From: an uncultured Arenicella sp.
GTDB taxonomy: Bacteria; Pseudomonadota; Gammaproteobacteria; Arenicellales; Arenicellaceae
DNA: 37,157 nt
Direction: 5' to 3'
Assembly: GCA_937973905.1 (NCBI GenBank)
Contig: CALJJR010000183.1
Coordinates: 1-37,157, forward strand
The notes under the pieces were generated by a model. That model was not told the origin of the DNA. It did not search any database and saw only the letters and a program-made list of their open reading frames with translations. This document shows positions 8,759 through 17,275 of the stretch, in pieces. The translations under genes and the position numbers were made by a program. Numbering within the stretch: position 1 is the stretch's first letter; the number at the start of each line of letters is the position of its first letter.

Positions 8759-9670
8759 TTAGTTGTCGCGGTGCGCCGCGATAACCTGTTTGGTCATTCG
8801 CTCAGTGGTAATAAAGCCCCAGTTGTAATCAGCGTATTTTTCCAGCGGATTGGCCGCCAAAATTTCTTCGTCAGTTTTGCCTGCTGCGACCATATCTCCC
8901 ACCAGCTTGGAGGCGTCCTCAAGCATTGCGATAGTAGAGCTAACATCATCTTTACTAGCTAGTGGTCCATGGCCGGGAATGATTTTAGTATTCGAGTCAC
9001 CGATTTCGCCTATCGCTGTTAAGGCCGCAATAACGCCGTTAAGTGAGCCGCCGTTGCCTGTATCTATATACGGAAAACGCCCGTTGAACATTATGTCGCC
9101 GGTATGGATCACATTGCTGTTTTGAAAGAAAATTACTGTGTCGCCATCAGTGTGGGCATTAGATAAGTGAACTAGGCGCAGAGCATCGCCATTTAGGTTT
9201 AGCGTCATCTCATCTGTAAACGTGATCTCAGGTAGGGCATCGGCGGGAGCTGCGACAAAGTCTTCGCCGTTGCCTACTCCATTTTTAACCAAGGATTCGC
9301 GCAATTTTCGATGACTAATCAAAGCAGTTCCGTCGGCCCCAAACGCTTCGTTATTGCCGATATGGTCGCCATGCACATGCGTATTGATGAGATAATCGAC
9401 CGGGCGATCCGTAATCTTGCCAATCTCGGTACGAAGTAGATCAAGTACCGAGGCCATGCCATTGTCAATAACGGCGACACCGTCGTCGCCAATCGATACT
9501 GCGATATTGCCACCAGTGAATCCTGTCGCGCCGTATAACATATGGATGTTGTCGGCCACTTTCTCGGTTGCAAAGGTGGGGGCTTCATCTTGTGCGTAGC
9601 TAGTATAGCTGGCACTGGCTAGCATGGCGGGAAGGACAAATTTGCTAAGGTTTTTTATTGAGAGGCGCAT
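8759..9670 (-). CDS. Exported MBL-fold metallo-hydrolase
   Basis: Zinc-dependent hydrolase of the metallo-beta-lactamase superfamily, predicted periplasmic. From the ATG at 9670 it is 303 aa, with a signal peptide (MRLSIKNLSKFVLPAMLASASYTSYAQ). The zinc motif is NTHVHGDH (His98, His100, Asp102, His103), followed by LSNAHTDGD and IIPGHGPLA, which supply the remaining ligands; a complete site. The track's longer start at 9727 is rejected because a clear promoter lies at 9706-9734 and the extra residues push the signal peptide inward. Substrate unknown: this broad HVHGDHIGNN class includes lactamase-like and quinoprotein-relay relatives. First gene of the minus-strand operon. Confidence 0.92.
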   Translation of the reverse strand: MRLSIKNLSKFVLPAMLASASYTSYAQDEAPTFATEKVADNIHMLYGATGFTGGNIAVSIGDDGVAVIDNGMASVLDLLRTEIGKITDRPVDYLINTHVHGDHIGNNEAFGADGTALISHRKLRESLVKNGVGNGEDFVAAPADALPEITFTDEMTLNLNGDALRLVHLSNAHTDGDTVIFFQNSNVIHTGDIMFNGRFPYIDTGNGGSLNGVIAALTAIGEIGDSNTKIIPGHGPLASKDDVSSTIAMLEDASKLVGDMVAAGKTDEEILAANPLEKYADYNWGFITTERMTKQVIAAHRDN

Positions 9671-9705
9671 AGAAGTTCTGTTTTGGGTTCCTAATTTAGA
9701 CTGCC

Positions 9706-9734
9706 ATATTATCCCTTGCTTGCGCACGTGTAAA
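9706..9734 (-). promoter_or_regulatory. Sigma70-type promoter of the MBL hydrolase operon
   Basis: Reading the minus strand, TTTACA (complement of 9729-9734) and TAATAT (complement of 9706-9711) are separated by exactly 17 bp. This places the transcription start near 9699, about 30 nt before the ATG at 9670. No other promoter is visible in the short gaps further down this gene run, so it probably serves all four genes. Confidence 0.6.
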
Positions 9735-9757
9735 TTAACGAATCACTAAGCCCATGC

Positions 9758-9778
9758 TTGGCTACGCAGAACAGCCAA
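9758..9778. promoter_or_regulatory. Inverted repeat in the divergent MBL / LeuB-like promoter region
   Basis: TTGGCT-N9-AGCCAA is a perfect 6-bp inverted repeat between the divergent MBL hydrolase and LeuB-like genes. A TATGAT hexamer, a possible -10 for the plus-strand gene, follows about 9 bp later, so the repeat would overlap that gene's -35 area. It could be an operator. Six-base arms can arise by chance, so confidence is low. Confidence 0.25.
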
Positions 9779-9823
9779 AATCCGCTATGATTCAACGCCA
9801 TTTTTAGCAACCGAATTACAGCA

Positions 9824-10927
9824 GTGACAACTTACACAATTGCAATCCTCCCTGGTGACGGAATCGGGCCTGAAATCATGGCCGAAGGCATTAAAGTATT
9901 AAAGGTGATCGAAGAGCGTAACGATTTCAGTTTCGATCTTGTTGAGGCACCTTTTGGCGCTGGGGCTTGGTTCAGTCACGGCAAATCTTTTCCTCTGGAA
10001 ACACAGGCCTTGGTTGACCGCGCTGACGCGGTGGTAAAAGGCCCGATCGGTTTGGATCATGAAAAATCGAAACAGATTCCTGTCGATGAGCAACCCGAAC
10101 GTGGTGCTTTGTTACCATTGCGTAAGCGACTCGACACCTTCGCCAATTATCGACCCGTGTATCTGCCGAAATCACTGGCGCACTTTTCTCCGCTTAAGCC
10201 CGAAGTGGTCGGAGACGGCATCGATATTTTGATGGTTCGTGAGCTGGTCGGTGGTCTATATTTTGGTGCCAAGGAGATGGGCACAGACGAAAACGGCAAA
10301 CGCTATGTACGTGAGATGTTGGAATATGACGAAGACCAAATTGCCAACATACTACGTACAGGTTTTGAGCTCGCCATGGGGCGTAAAAAAGTTCTACACA
10401 ATATCCATAAAAGCAATGTTCTCAAATCCAGTGTTTTATGGAATGAGATTCTTGAAGAAGTTGCCAAAGATTACCCTGGGGTTGAGGTAAAGCACACGCT
10501 GGTTGATGCGGCCGCTACCGCGCTTTGCTTGAACCCGTCGCAGTTCGATGTGATGGTGATGGAGAACATGTTTGGAGACATTCTCAGTGATCAAGGCGGC
10601 GGTATCCTTGGTTCTTTGGGCTTGATGCCATCAGCGTGTCTTGGCCCTAATGGCAAGGCTTATTACGAGCCATCGCATGGTTCGGCGCCGGATATTGAAG
10701 GGCAGCAAATTGCGAATCCGTATTCTATGATTGGCTCAATGGCGATGATGTTGGAGTACAGTTTCGGTCTAAAACAAGAAGCCGCGAATGTTTGGGATGC
10801 CATGCAAAGCGTATTCGCAGCCGGGTTTTCAACCTCAGATCTGTCCAAGCCCGGCGCTGGTGTTACGATGATCTCAACCAGTGATTTTGGCGATAAAGTT
10901 GTTGAGCACCTACGCGCCAATGGCTAG
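9824..10927 (+). CDS. LeuB-like isocitrate/isopropylmalate dehydrogenase family protein
   Basis: 367-aa NAD-dependent decarboxylating beta-hydroxyacid dehydrogenase. Family landmarks: ILPGDGIGPEIM, LLPLRKRLDTFANYRPVYLP, MVRELVGGLYFG (the Arg and Tyr of the active site), LHNIHKSNVLKSSVLW (catalytic Lys), HTLVDAAA and NMFGDILSDQGGGILGSLGLMPSA (metal Asps). The VRELVGGLYFG block is isopropylmalate-dehydrogenase-like. The Gly-rich DQGGGILG stretch differs from canonical LeuB, as I recall it (DEASMITGS), and no leuA/C/D genes are nearby, so the substrate may not be 3-isopropylmalate. The start is GTG; no strong ribosome site is seen. It is followed 6 bp later by a PhzF-family gene, probably the same transcript. 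Confidence 0.88.
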   Translation: MTTYTIAILPGDGIGPEIMAEGIKVLKVIEERNDFSFDLVEAPFGAGAWFSHGKSFPLETQALVDRADAVVKGPIGLDHEKSKQIPVDEQPERGALLPLRKRLDTFANYRPVYLPKSLAHFSPLKPEVVGDGIDILMVRELVGGLYFGAKEMGTDENGKRYVREMLEYDEDQIANILRTGFELAMGRKKVLHNIHKSNVLKSSVLWNEILEEVAKDYPGVEVKHTLVDAAATALCLNPSQFDVMVMENMFGDILSDQGGGILGSLGLMPSACLGPNGKAYYEPSHGSAPDIEGQQIANPYSMIGSMAMMLEYSFGLKQEAANVWDAMQSVFAAGFSTSDLSKPGAGVTMISTSDFGDKVVEHLRANG

Positions 10928-10933
10928 CTGTAG

Positions 10934-11749
10934 ATGAATTTACCAATCTACCAAGTAGACGCCTTTGCTGACAGGCTATTCACAGGCAACCCTGCCGCAG
11001 TTTGTCCACTGCAGGGTTGGCTCGACGATTGGCAAATGCAGGCCATCGCGGCAGAGAATAACTTGGCCGAAACGGCATTTTTTGTCCCGCAAGGTAAAGG
11101 GTTCCAAATTCGTTGGTTCACGCCGGCGCTGGAAGTCGACCTGTGCGGACATGCAACGTTGGCTGCTGCGCATATTTTGTTCACCGAACTTGGTTTCGCC
11201 GAGGATATTATCGAATTTCACTCACGCAGCGGATTATTAACAGTCACACGCGATCAAGATCGGCTGACAATGGATTTCCCCGCCGAACCTGCTTTGGCGA
11301 CGCAAACGCCGCCGAACATGGAGGGCGCCCTGGGCTATCTGCCGAGCGAGGTTTTGTTCAACCAAGATTATTTGTGCGTCTTTGATGAAGAAACGATTAT
11401 TCGTGATATGCAGCCCGATTTTGCGGCACTGTCACACTTTGACGCTCGCGGAATAATTGTGACGGCACCCGCAGAAAAGTATGATTTCATATGCCGATTC
11501 TTTGCTCCGCAGGTTGGTATCAATGAGGATCCAGTCACTGGTTCAGCGTTCACCAAGCTCGCTCCTTACTGGTCGCGAAGGCTGGACAAAGAACAACTCT
11601 TTGCGCATCAAGCATCTAAAAGAGGAGGCGACGTTTGGTGCGAGGTCGATGAGGCTAAACAGGGGCGAATTGTGATCTCGGGCTCCGCAGTCACGTTTAT
11701 GCGTGGAACCATGAACCTCGGTGACCTAATCAATGCAGGTGCAGAGTAG
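10934..11749 (+). CDS. PhzF-family isomerase-like protein
   Basis: 271 aa with the PhzF/diaminopimelate-epimerase-like double-domain fold. Seen: IYQVDAFADRLFTGNPAAVCPL at the N-terminus, NNLAETAFFV with the Glu matching the catalytic Glu45 of PhzF, WFTPALEVDLCGHATLAAAHIL, and NEDPVTGSAFTKLAPYW near the C-terminus. PhzF isomerises a phenazine precursor, but most family members, including stand-alone ones like this, have unknown small-molecule substrates; no other phenazine genes are in the window. It begins 6 bp after the LeuB-like gene. Its last 20 bp overlap the 3' end of the convergent C25 peptidase gene. Confidence 0.92.
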   Translation: MNLPIYQVDAFADRLFTGNPAAVCPLQGWLDDWQMQAIAAENNLAETAFFVPQGKGFQIRWFTPALEVDLCGHATLAAAHILFTELGFAEDIIEFHSRSGLLTVTRDQDRLTMDFPAEPALATQTPPNMEGALGYLPSEVLFNQDYLCVFDEETIIRDMQPDFAALSHFDARGIIVTAPAEKYDFICRFFAPQVGINEDPVTGSAFTKLAPYWSRRLDKEQLFAHQASKRGGDVWCEVDEAKQGRIVISGSAVTFMRGTMNLGDLINAGAE

Positions 11750-14700
11750 GGTCACCCAGCAAGGCCCAATTGTGCAACATAGGGTTATTGGGGCTCATCT
11801 CTAGTTTGGCCGCTTTGATTGCTCCGCCAAGAGTTTTAATGTCTTTGCTATTGCGAATAAAACGTTCTGCAAATATTGCGTTCTCTCGATATTCGCCCAA
11901 CACCGACGCCCCATGAACTGCGGCTGCACCTTGCGCACCCGCAAACAACCACTGGTGCGCCAGCGTGTTGATTGAAGGGCTTTCGTAATAGGTTGTATAG
12001 CAAGCGAGTGGCATCACTAGCAATGGGTTGTCGTGGTTCTGCAATGACTGAATGAATTCTGTATTCACAATACTCTGGTAACCCCAGGCAGAGGTGCTGG
12101 CGTGTCCAGCAAAGCTCACCAGATCGGCGCCAGCTTCAATGCTCTCTTTCAGCATTCGGCGAGCCGTCAAAATGGGGTCATCAACTGCACCATCGAGCAG
12201 CTCTTGCATGGATATCTGGTTCTTGGAACCCAATAAACCCGTTTGCACCAGCGGCGCGGTAACGCGGCCGAGCATCTGTTGATCGAAATTGAGGCCTCGT
12301 GCATCGGGCTGTTGTGTCAGCAAAACCGCATCAAGAAAGTTTTCTTCGCTGGCTTTTGCTGACCAGCGCTTAGACTTATCGATAATCGTAGTCAGATCGG
12401 CCTGATTGCGTGCGGGCCATCGACCAACACTCAACTCAGGAATATTGTCGCCGTTGAGGTCTGCGTAAGCGTTATCGGTGGGAGCATGACCGAAGATGCC
12501 GATAGGATGATAGTGCGTGGGGATCAAATTGATTGTATTTTGACCGCTCACATTTAAATAATCCCAACTATGCCCACCCACAATTAACAAGTTGTCGAGC
12601 GGAGCAAATTCATTGTTCAGTTCTAGATATCGATCTAGGGCTGCCGGCGTGGCGTTTCCAAAGCCATAAGTTTCAACTATATCCAACCAATTCAATTGGT
12701 GGACGCGTAATCCGTTTTCACTTTTCTGCGCTAAATATTCATCTAACTCTTCACTTAGCAGAGTAGGGTGGGTAACAACCAACAAGTCGCTGTCAATTTC
12801 ATGTTGGAGCTTCGGCACTGACACCAAAATGTTTTGAATCGGGTTCCAAGTAGATTCCAAAGCCACAGTGTAAAAAGTGCTGTCTTTATGCTCTAAAGGT
12901 TTGAAGAGCAAAACCCCATCCGGTGCGCGAGTAGCTCCTTGCATGATGACCAAGGCACCATTCTTTTGCCAAGCGAGCACGGGCGAGAATTTTGTCGATC
13001 GGGAATTCGGCGCGACTTGCACGATTCTGGAATCTGCAGCAACTTGAAACTCAAATCGATCTGCGTCACTTAGAAGGCTCGTATACTGCAATTCGATTTG
13101 ATCGACTAGAACGATATCAACGCCGTTGGCCGTATCGCCAGGCAAAGTGATAGTCAGTGTGTTCTCGCCTGCTAGTAGTGTGCCTTTTTTAAGGTTTAGC
13201 GCTAGTTGTTGCTCGCCAATGCCGTCAAAATCGAGTTCGTGAATGAGATGACCATTGACCCGAATCTGTACATGGTGATCTGGCTTGCCGGGCAAATTGA
13301 TGCTACCAAAGAGGCCGACCTTCAGTATTGCAGGCTCATTGCTCAGCGTTTTTTCATGCAGATCAAAACTATAGACCTTAGAGACGGGGTTGCCAGTAGT
13401 GAATAACTCGGCATCGTACCAAGGGTCGCCATTGTTTAACGCAGCGGAGTAGGCTCTTATTTGAGTAAGTTGCTGGCTGAATAATCCGTGGTTGTTGGCA
13501 ATGGCGGTCACTGAGCGCGGGTCGCCTTCACCAATCTGCGCGGGTCTGGCCAGACTTTCCGATAGTCGAAGCTGATAATTGTAATGCCGTAAGTAAATCG
13601 CATCCGCGCCGACCGGTTCAGTTGCGACAAAAAATATCTGGTCATCGTTGCTTAACAATGAATCCTTGCTTACGATGTGACGCGGATGGGCCTCGCCATT
13701 TAGAGTGAGTGCCAGCTTATCGATCGGTGTGCCGCGCCAGTTGGGTAGAACGGCCAATAAAGTCTCTGCTTTAATCAGCTGTATGCCGTAGTCTGAAGGC
13801 ACGAAGTTTGCAACTGATTTGGTCGGTGAATACCGTTGCTCGACAGATCTCGCAGCGCTGCGTGCATTGGTCTTAAGAATTCGGCCGTTGAACTCCAGGT
13901 ATCCAAGGTCTTTGAGCCGTTGATCGAACAAAGCACGCTGTTCTTGCCAGTCTATTGGTTCATTAATGGCTATTTCACCGTAGTCTTCACCATCCTGAAA
14001 CGGGCCATAAAACTCTTCAAATCCTGCGGTATCGACCGTTGAAATTCCAAATACGGTGATCTCGCCGTATTGCTCGCGTTTGAGCCGCACCGTTTTTTGA
14101 TACTCTCGTACACCAGAAGCGGCTTTACCTCCGCCAGGAATTAATCGTTTGTTGAGCTGGACCCATTCACCATTTTGTTCACCCCAAAGGTTGAATCCAA
14201 GATGAAAACTCTCCGCGCTGGTTTGCCATTCAAACAGCGCTTTGCGGCCGAATATATTTACATTCGCGCGATTCAAAGTGACCGGTGTGGTAAATGTCTC
14301 ACTGAAAGCAAACGCTGAAATCGCTTCGGTCGTATGTCGTCGATCGGGGTCTGAGATTTGATCTTCATCGGCAGTCAAAGTGATTTCGGTGGCGTTTACC
14401 GAACATCGTCTAAGTACATGCCCATCGATACCTGCCCGGGTTATAGAGCTGGCAATTGCAATCGGCGTGTTACTGAAGCATCCATTGGCAAAAGTAGCAC
14501 CTTCGCCAGAACTGCAACCATTGGAAAATCCATCAACCACGCGCGCGGTGTTTACCGCATTGAACGTCAATGATGCGGGACCCCCAAATGAGGAAAAATC
14601 CAACTGCGTGCAAGCGCTTTGCTCAACAGCGAGATAGCAGGCTCGCTCAGTTGTGGTGAGAGCTCCAACTCCAGCTTCCAGTCTGTCGATTGAGAGATCG

Positions 14701-15338
14701 AAGTCAGCCGCCGTCACGTTGCTGGTTGCAGTATCAATAAACACCGGTTCACCACCAGCGCCGGTGTTGTTGGTTGTTTGAATCGCTGTTAACAGAGCTG
14801 GCGCTGCACTAAAGGTGGTCGAAAAATCTACATCGACGGTGCCGGTAGGGCCGGCGCAGTCGTCGCAATTATCACTATAAGTTTGCGCATCGGTATTGAT
14901 GCAACTTGATTCAAAGGTAAGGCTATCGCTGCTGTTTGCGATGGGAACATCGGTGGTACCATTGGCCACAGCTACATACTCAAAAGTCATGCCGGGATGA
15001 GCGCCATCCGCATTCACGGGTTCGTAGCAAACTGCATCGAATCCAGTGTTATCAACATTTTGAATTCGGATAACGCAGGGGTCGCCACCGGCAAGAGTGG
15101 TCATGGCAAACACATTAGGCGGCGCCGTAGGAGGGCCGGCAAAAGTGGCCGGAAACTCGATTCTGGTAAAGGTGTTGTTGCTGGTTGCAGGTAACACCGC
15201 TTCGCCTACCACCAATACTGCGGGAGCGGCCGTGGCGCTGCTAGCCACCATCGTTATTCCTAAGATTAGACCTAGTATGGTCAGTTTCGAAAGCCTTCGG
15301 GCCAGATAAAACCAACTAGTGTTTTTTCCCAATTTCAT
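11730..15338 (-). CDS. Exported gingipain-like (C25) cysteine peptidase with lectin-like N-terminal modules
   Basis: 1202 aa. A signal peptide ends near ATAAPA (about residue 38). The N-terminal ~350 residues hold what look like three related beta-sandwich modules with H-type-lectin-like wording: FPATFAGPPTAPPNVFAMTT...GMTFEYVAVANG, FSTTFSAAPALLTAIQTTN...ERACYLAVEQ, and TPIAIASSITRAG...HTTEAISAFAFSETF. After a middle region of beta-rich domains (about 360-850) comes the C25 catalytic domain: NLLIVGGHSWDYLN, a DLNGDNIPELSVGRWPA block, His1079 in VSFAGHAST and Cys1113 in PLACYTTYY, the expected His-Cys dyad. The protein stops right after NWALLGDPTLHLH, so there is no type IX sorting domain. A GGGGAGG ribosome site sits before the ATG. 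Substrate unknown. Confidence 0.88.
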   Translation of the reverse strand: MKLGKNTSWFYLARRLSKLTILGLILGITMVASSATAAPAVLVVGEAVLPATSNNTFTRIEFPATFAGPPTAPPNVFAMTTLAGGDPCVIRIQNVDNTGFDAVCYEPVNADGAHPGMTFEYVAVANGTTDVPIANSSDSLTFESSCINTDAQTYSDNCDDCAGPTGTVDVDFSTTFSAAPALLTAIQTTNNTGAGGEPVFIDTATSNVTAADFDLSIDRLEAGVGALTTTERACYLAVEQSACTQLDFSSFGGPASLTFNAVNTARVVDGFSNGCSSGEGATFANGCFSNTPIAIASSITRAGIDGHVLRRCSVNATEITLTADEDQISDPDRRHTTEAISAFAFSETFTTPVTLNRANVNIFGRKALFEWQTSAESFHLGFNLWGEQNGEWVQLNKRLIPGGGKAASGVREYQKTVRLKREQYGEITVFGISTVDTAGFEEFYGPFQDGEDYGEIAINEPIDWQEQRALFDQRLKDLGYLEFNGRILKTNARSAARSVEQRYSPTKSVANFVPSDYGIQLIKAETLLAVLPNWRGTPIDKLALTLNGEAHPRHIVSKDSLLSNDDQIFFVATEPVGADAIYLRHYNYQLRLSESLARPAQIGEGDPRSVTAIANNHGLFSQQLTQIRAYSAALNNGDPWYDAELFTTGNPVSKVYSFDLHEKTLSNEPAILKVGLFGSINLPGKPDHHVQIRVNGHLIHELDFDGIGEQQLALNLKKGTLLAGENTLTITLPGDTANGVDIVLVDQIELQYTSLLSDADRFEFQVAADSRIVQVAPNSRSTKFSPVLAWQKNGALVIMQGATRAPDGVLLFKPLEHKDSTFYTVALESTWNPIQNILVSVPKLQHEIDSDLLVVTHPTLLSEELDEYLAQKSENGLRVHQLNWLDIVETYGFGNATPAALDRYLELNNEFAPLDNLLIVGGHSWDYLNVSGQNTINLIPTHYHPIGIFGHAPTDNAYADLNGDNIPELSVGRWPARNQADLTTIIDKSKRWSAKASEENFLDAVLLTQQPDARGLNFDQQMLGRVTAPLVQTGLLGSKNQISMQELLDGAVDDPILTARRMLKESIEAGADLVSFAGHASTSAWGYQSIVNTEFIQSLQNHDNPLLVMPLACYTTYYESPSINTLAHQWLFAGAQGAAAVHGASVLGEYRENAIFAERFIRNSKDIKTLGGAIKAAKLEMSPNNPMLHNWALLGDPTLHLH

Positions 15339-15396
15339 GCAACCTCCCCAGAATGGATTTATATCATAGCGCTAACCACCGGCTTTCTATGCAAAT

Positions 15397-15419
15397 TTAA
15401 CAAATTTCCACTTTGTTAA
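15397..15419. promoter_or_regulatory. 8-bp perfect inverted repeat between divergent genes
   Basis: TTAACAAA-N7-TTTGTTAA is a perfect inverted repeat in the 184-bp gap between the C25 peptidase gene (leftward) and the DUF6249-like gene (rightward). It lies about 58 bp from one ATG and 103 bp from the other, where an operator for a dimeric regulator would control both. There is no T-tract, so it is not a terminator. I see no well-spaced sigma70 promoter pair in this gap; an ECF-type promoter cannot be excluded. Confidence 0.4.
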
Positions 15420-15522
15420 TAGTGACTTAGGAAAGCTTAAAAACAATGAATCCAAATGCCGCCAAAGCGCATCCTATGGGTTGAAGGCGGTGTAGATCGC
15501 CAATCACTGGAGAACAATCACA

Positions 15523-16263
15523 ATGAAAAAAACTCTAATCGCTTTTACTTTTGCCGTGTTTTGCCTGGTCGTTCCTGTGCTGATGGCCAAAGCTGTTGCC
15601 CAAGACGCTGAGCCGAATTCGGAGATTATGGCGCCTGAAGCGGAGTCGAATATAAAAATCGAAGTAGAAGGGCTGAGTGCGGAGCAAGAGGATCGTCTTC
15701 GCCGTGCGGTCGATGGTCTAGGCGACATATTGGGTGACCGCGTAAAAACTGAACTTGAAGTTAAACTTGACGATCTTAGCGTGGCTGAGAAAAGGCGCGC
15801 CAATCGTTCTTTAGACAATATGTTTGATGACGATGACTTTCCTTTTCAGAGCGGTGGTATTGGTCTGGGCGAAACAATCGTCGCTATAACAGCTTTAATC
15901 CTCACGCTCGGTTTGCCGGTGATTATTTTGTTAATGGTACTGATTTACGCTCAGCGTAAGCGTCGCCAAATGATGGAATTGGCGGGCATGTATGTAAAAG
16001 CAGATCAACCATTGCCGCCCCACGTGTTAGCAGAGTTCGGCAGCGGTATGACTCCAGAAAAGCGTATGCGCAGCGGCTTACAGCTCGTATTGGTAGGGGT
16101 TGCGATTATTGCTGTGTTGGGTGCTTTTGCCGGTGAGGCTGCAACCATTGGTTTGATTCCAGTTGCCATCGGGCTCTCACGACTAATTTATTGGCGTTAT
16201 GAGTCGAAACAACCGCCTAAAGACGAACAGCAACTGATCGATAATTTCAACTCAGACGACTAG
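15523..16263 (+). CDS. Exported/membrane protein with DUF6249-like C-terminal half
   Basis: 246 aa. A signal peptide (MKKTLIAFTFAVFCLVVPVLMAKAVAQ) precedes an acidic, probably periplasmic region with a helical segment (LSAEQEDRLRRAVDGLGDILGDRVKTELEVKLDDLSVAEKRRANRSL). Next come TM1 (ETIVAITALILTLGLPVIILLMVLIYA, about 119-145) with a basic stop RKRR, a cytoplasmic loop LPPHVLAEFGSG, and two more helices around 185-222. The stretch from TM1 through QRKRRQMMELAGMYVKADQPLPP resembles DUF6249, which often neighbours ECF sigma factors. The ribosome site CTGGAG precedes the ATG, and the sigma gene follows after 31 bp. It may be a membrane sensor or regulatory partner of that sigma factor; function not established. 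Confidence 0.75.
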   Translation: MKKTLIAFTFAVFCLVVPVLMAKAVAQDAEPNSEIMAPEAESNIKIEVEGLSAEQEDRLRRAVDGLGDILGDRVKTELEVKLDDLSVAEKRRANRSLDNMFDDDDFPFQSGGIGLGETIVAITALILTLGLPVIILLMVLIYAQRKRRQMMELAGMYVKADQPLPPHVLAEFGSGMTPEKRMRSGLQLVLVGVAIIAVLGAFAGEAATIGLIPVAIGLSRLIYWRYESKQPPKDEQQLIDNFNSDD

Positions 16264-16294
16264 CGGAGGTCGATGAGGAGACTAGAACACAATA

Positions 16295-16864
16295 ATGCAG
16301 CGTTCAGAAGAAGTGCTGATTGGGCTTGCGTTGAGCAGGCAAGATCAGCGCGCTTTTGCACAATTGGTTACGCGTCATCAATCGATGGTGCGTAATTCTT
16401 TGCGTCAACTATGTAATTGGGATGAGGGTCTGGCGGACGATCTGGCCCAAGAGACGTTTATTCAGGCTTATCAAAATCTTCGTCAATTCGATGGCAGGTC
16501 CAAATTCTCCAGTTGGCTGTATCGAATTGCCTACAATCAGTTTTTGCAGCATTGCCGTAAACAGTCTAGTAAGAAGCGCGCCGTAGAGTTAGAAGAACTA
16601 GACGGTCGAGAGGCCGACGGTGGCACGGTGGCTGCGGGTGAACGTGAAGACGATCTTCGTTTGCAAAAACAACTGGCCGCAGCACTTGCGGCAATCGAGC
16701 CCAAACGTCGCTGCGTGTTACATTTATTGCTGCACCGAGAATGCACGCAGCAAGAAATTTCTTCAATTTTGCAAATGCCTCTTGGTACTGTGAAAACACA
16801 TATCAACCGAGGCAGAGCAGAATTGCAACAAAAGTTGGCTGGCTGGCGGCCAGCCGCACAGTAG
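16295..16864 (+). CDS. ECF-type RNA polymerase sigma factor
   Basis: 189 aa, the normal ECF size. Region 2 is at about residues 22-90 (AFAQLVTRHQSMVRNSLRQL, DDLAQETFIQAYQNLRQFDGRSKFSSWLYRIAYNQFLQHCRK). Region 4 is at about 130-180 (IEPKRRCVLHLLLHRECTQQEISSILQMPLGTVKTHINRGRAELQQKL), which reads the -35 element. The linker is charged and low in complexity (ELEELDGREADGGTVAAGERED). No zinc-binding anti-sigma gene (HxxxCxxC) follows; instead a small two-TM protein does, 78 bp downstream. The membrane proteins on either side are the candidate regulators. Confidence 0.93.
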   Translation: MQRSEEVLIGLALSRQDQRAFAQLVTRHQSMVRNSLRQLCNWDEGLADDLAQETFIQAYQNLRQFDGRSKFSSWLYRIAYNQFLQHCRKQSSKKRAVELEELDGREADGGTVAAGEREDDLRLQKQLAAALAAIEPKRRCVLHLLLHRECTQQEISSILQMPLGTVKTHINRGRAELQQKLAGWRPAAQ

Positions 16865-16942
16865 GCTGGAATGGCAAGGCGAGGACAGACTGAGTCGGCT
16901 TGTTTAGATGCCCGTCATCGATGGTGAGATACACTTATTATT

Positions 16943-17275
16943 ATGAATACCAGTAACAATATAGATGCACTTTTTCTTGAAGCTCGTGGTTCGGAGCCAG
17001 AGCTTTGCGACGAGAATTTTACCAAGGTTGTGGTTAACCGATTGCCTGCCCGCCCTGAACGGATGGTGCAGCGGGCGTGGGTGCCGGATATGGTCGGTAT
17101 AGTGGTAGCGATTGTGGCGATATTCTTTCTCATTGAACCAGCCCAATTAATTGAGAACTTACAGGCGCAAATTCCGCAAAGCATCGTCATTTCGTTATCG
17201 AACGTGTTGATGGTCTCTGGTATTTTGGTGTTGGCGGCTATGAGTGCATGGTGGATTGTTGAGAGAGAAGCATGA
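16943..17275 (+). CDS. Small two-TM protein, possible anti-sigma partner
   Basis: 110 aa, family not recognised. The N-terminal ~45 residues are polar (NNIDALFLEARGSEPELCDENFTKVVVNRLPARPERMVQ) and should be cytoplasmic. Two hydrophobic helices follow at about 48-66 (PDMVGIVVAIVAIFFLIEP) and 82-105 (VISLSNVLMVSGILVLAAMSAWWIV), ending in a short charged tail. A cytoplasmic head on a membrane anchor directly downstream of an ECF sigma gene is the usual layout of an anti-sigma factor, but the zinc motif is absent. Its stop overlaps the next ATG by 4 bp (ATGA), so it is translationally coupled to the dehydrogenase gene. Confidence 0.75.
   Translation: MNTSNNIDALFLEARGSEPELCDENFTKVVVNRLPARPERMVQRAWVPDMVGIVVAIVAIFFLIEPAQLIENLQAQIPQSIVISLSNVLMVSGILVLAAMSAWWIVEREA

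Noticed and set aside
9671-9727. Longer N-terminus for the MBL hydrolase (track start 9727)
   Set aside because: The extension overlaps a 17-bp-spaced promoter and moves the signal peptide away from the N-terminus.
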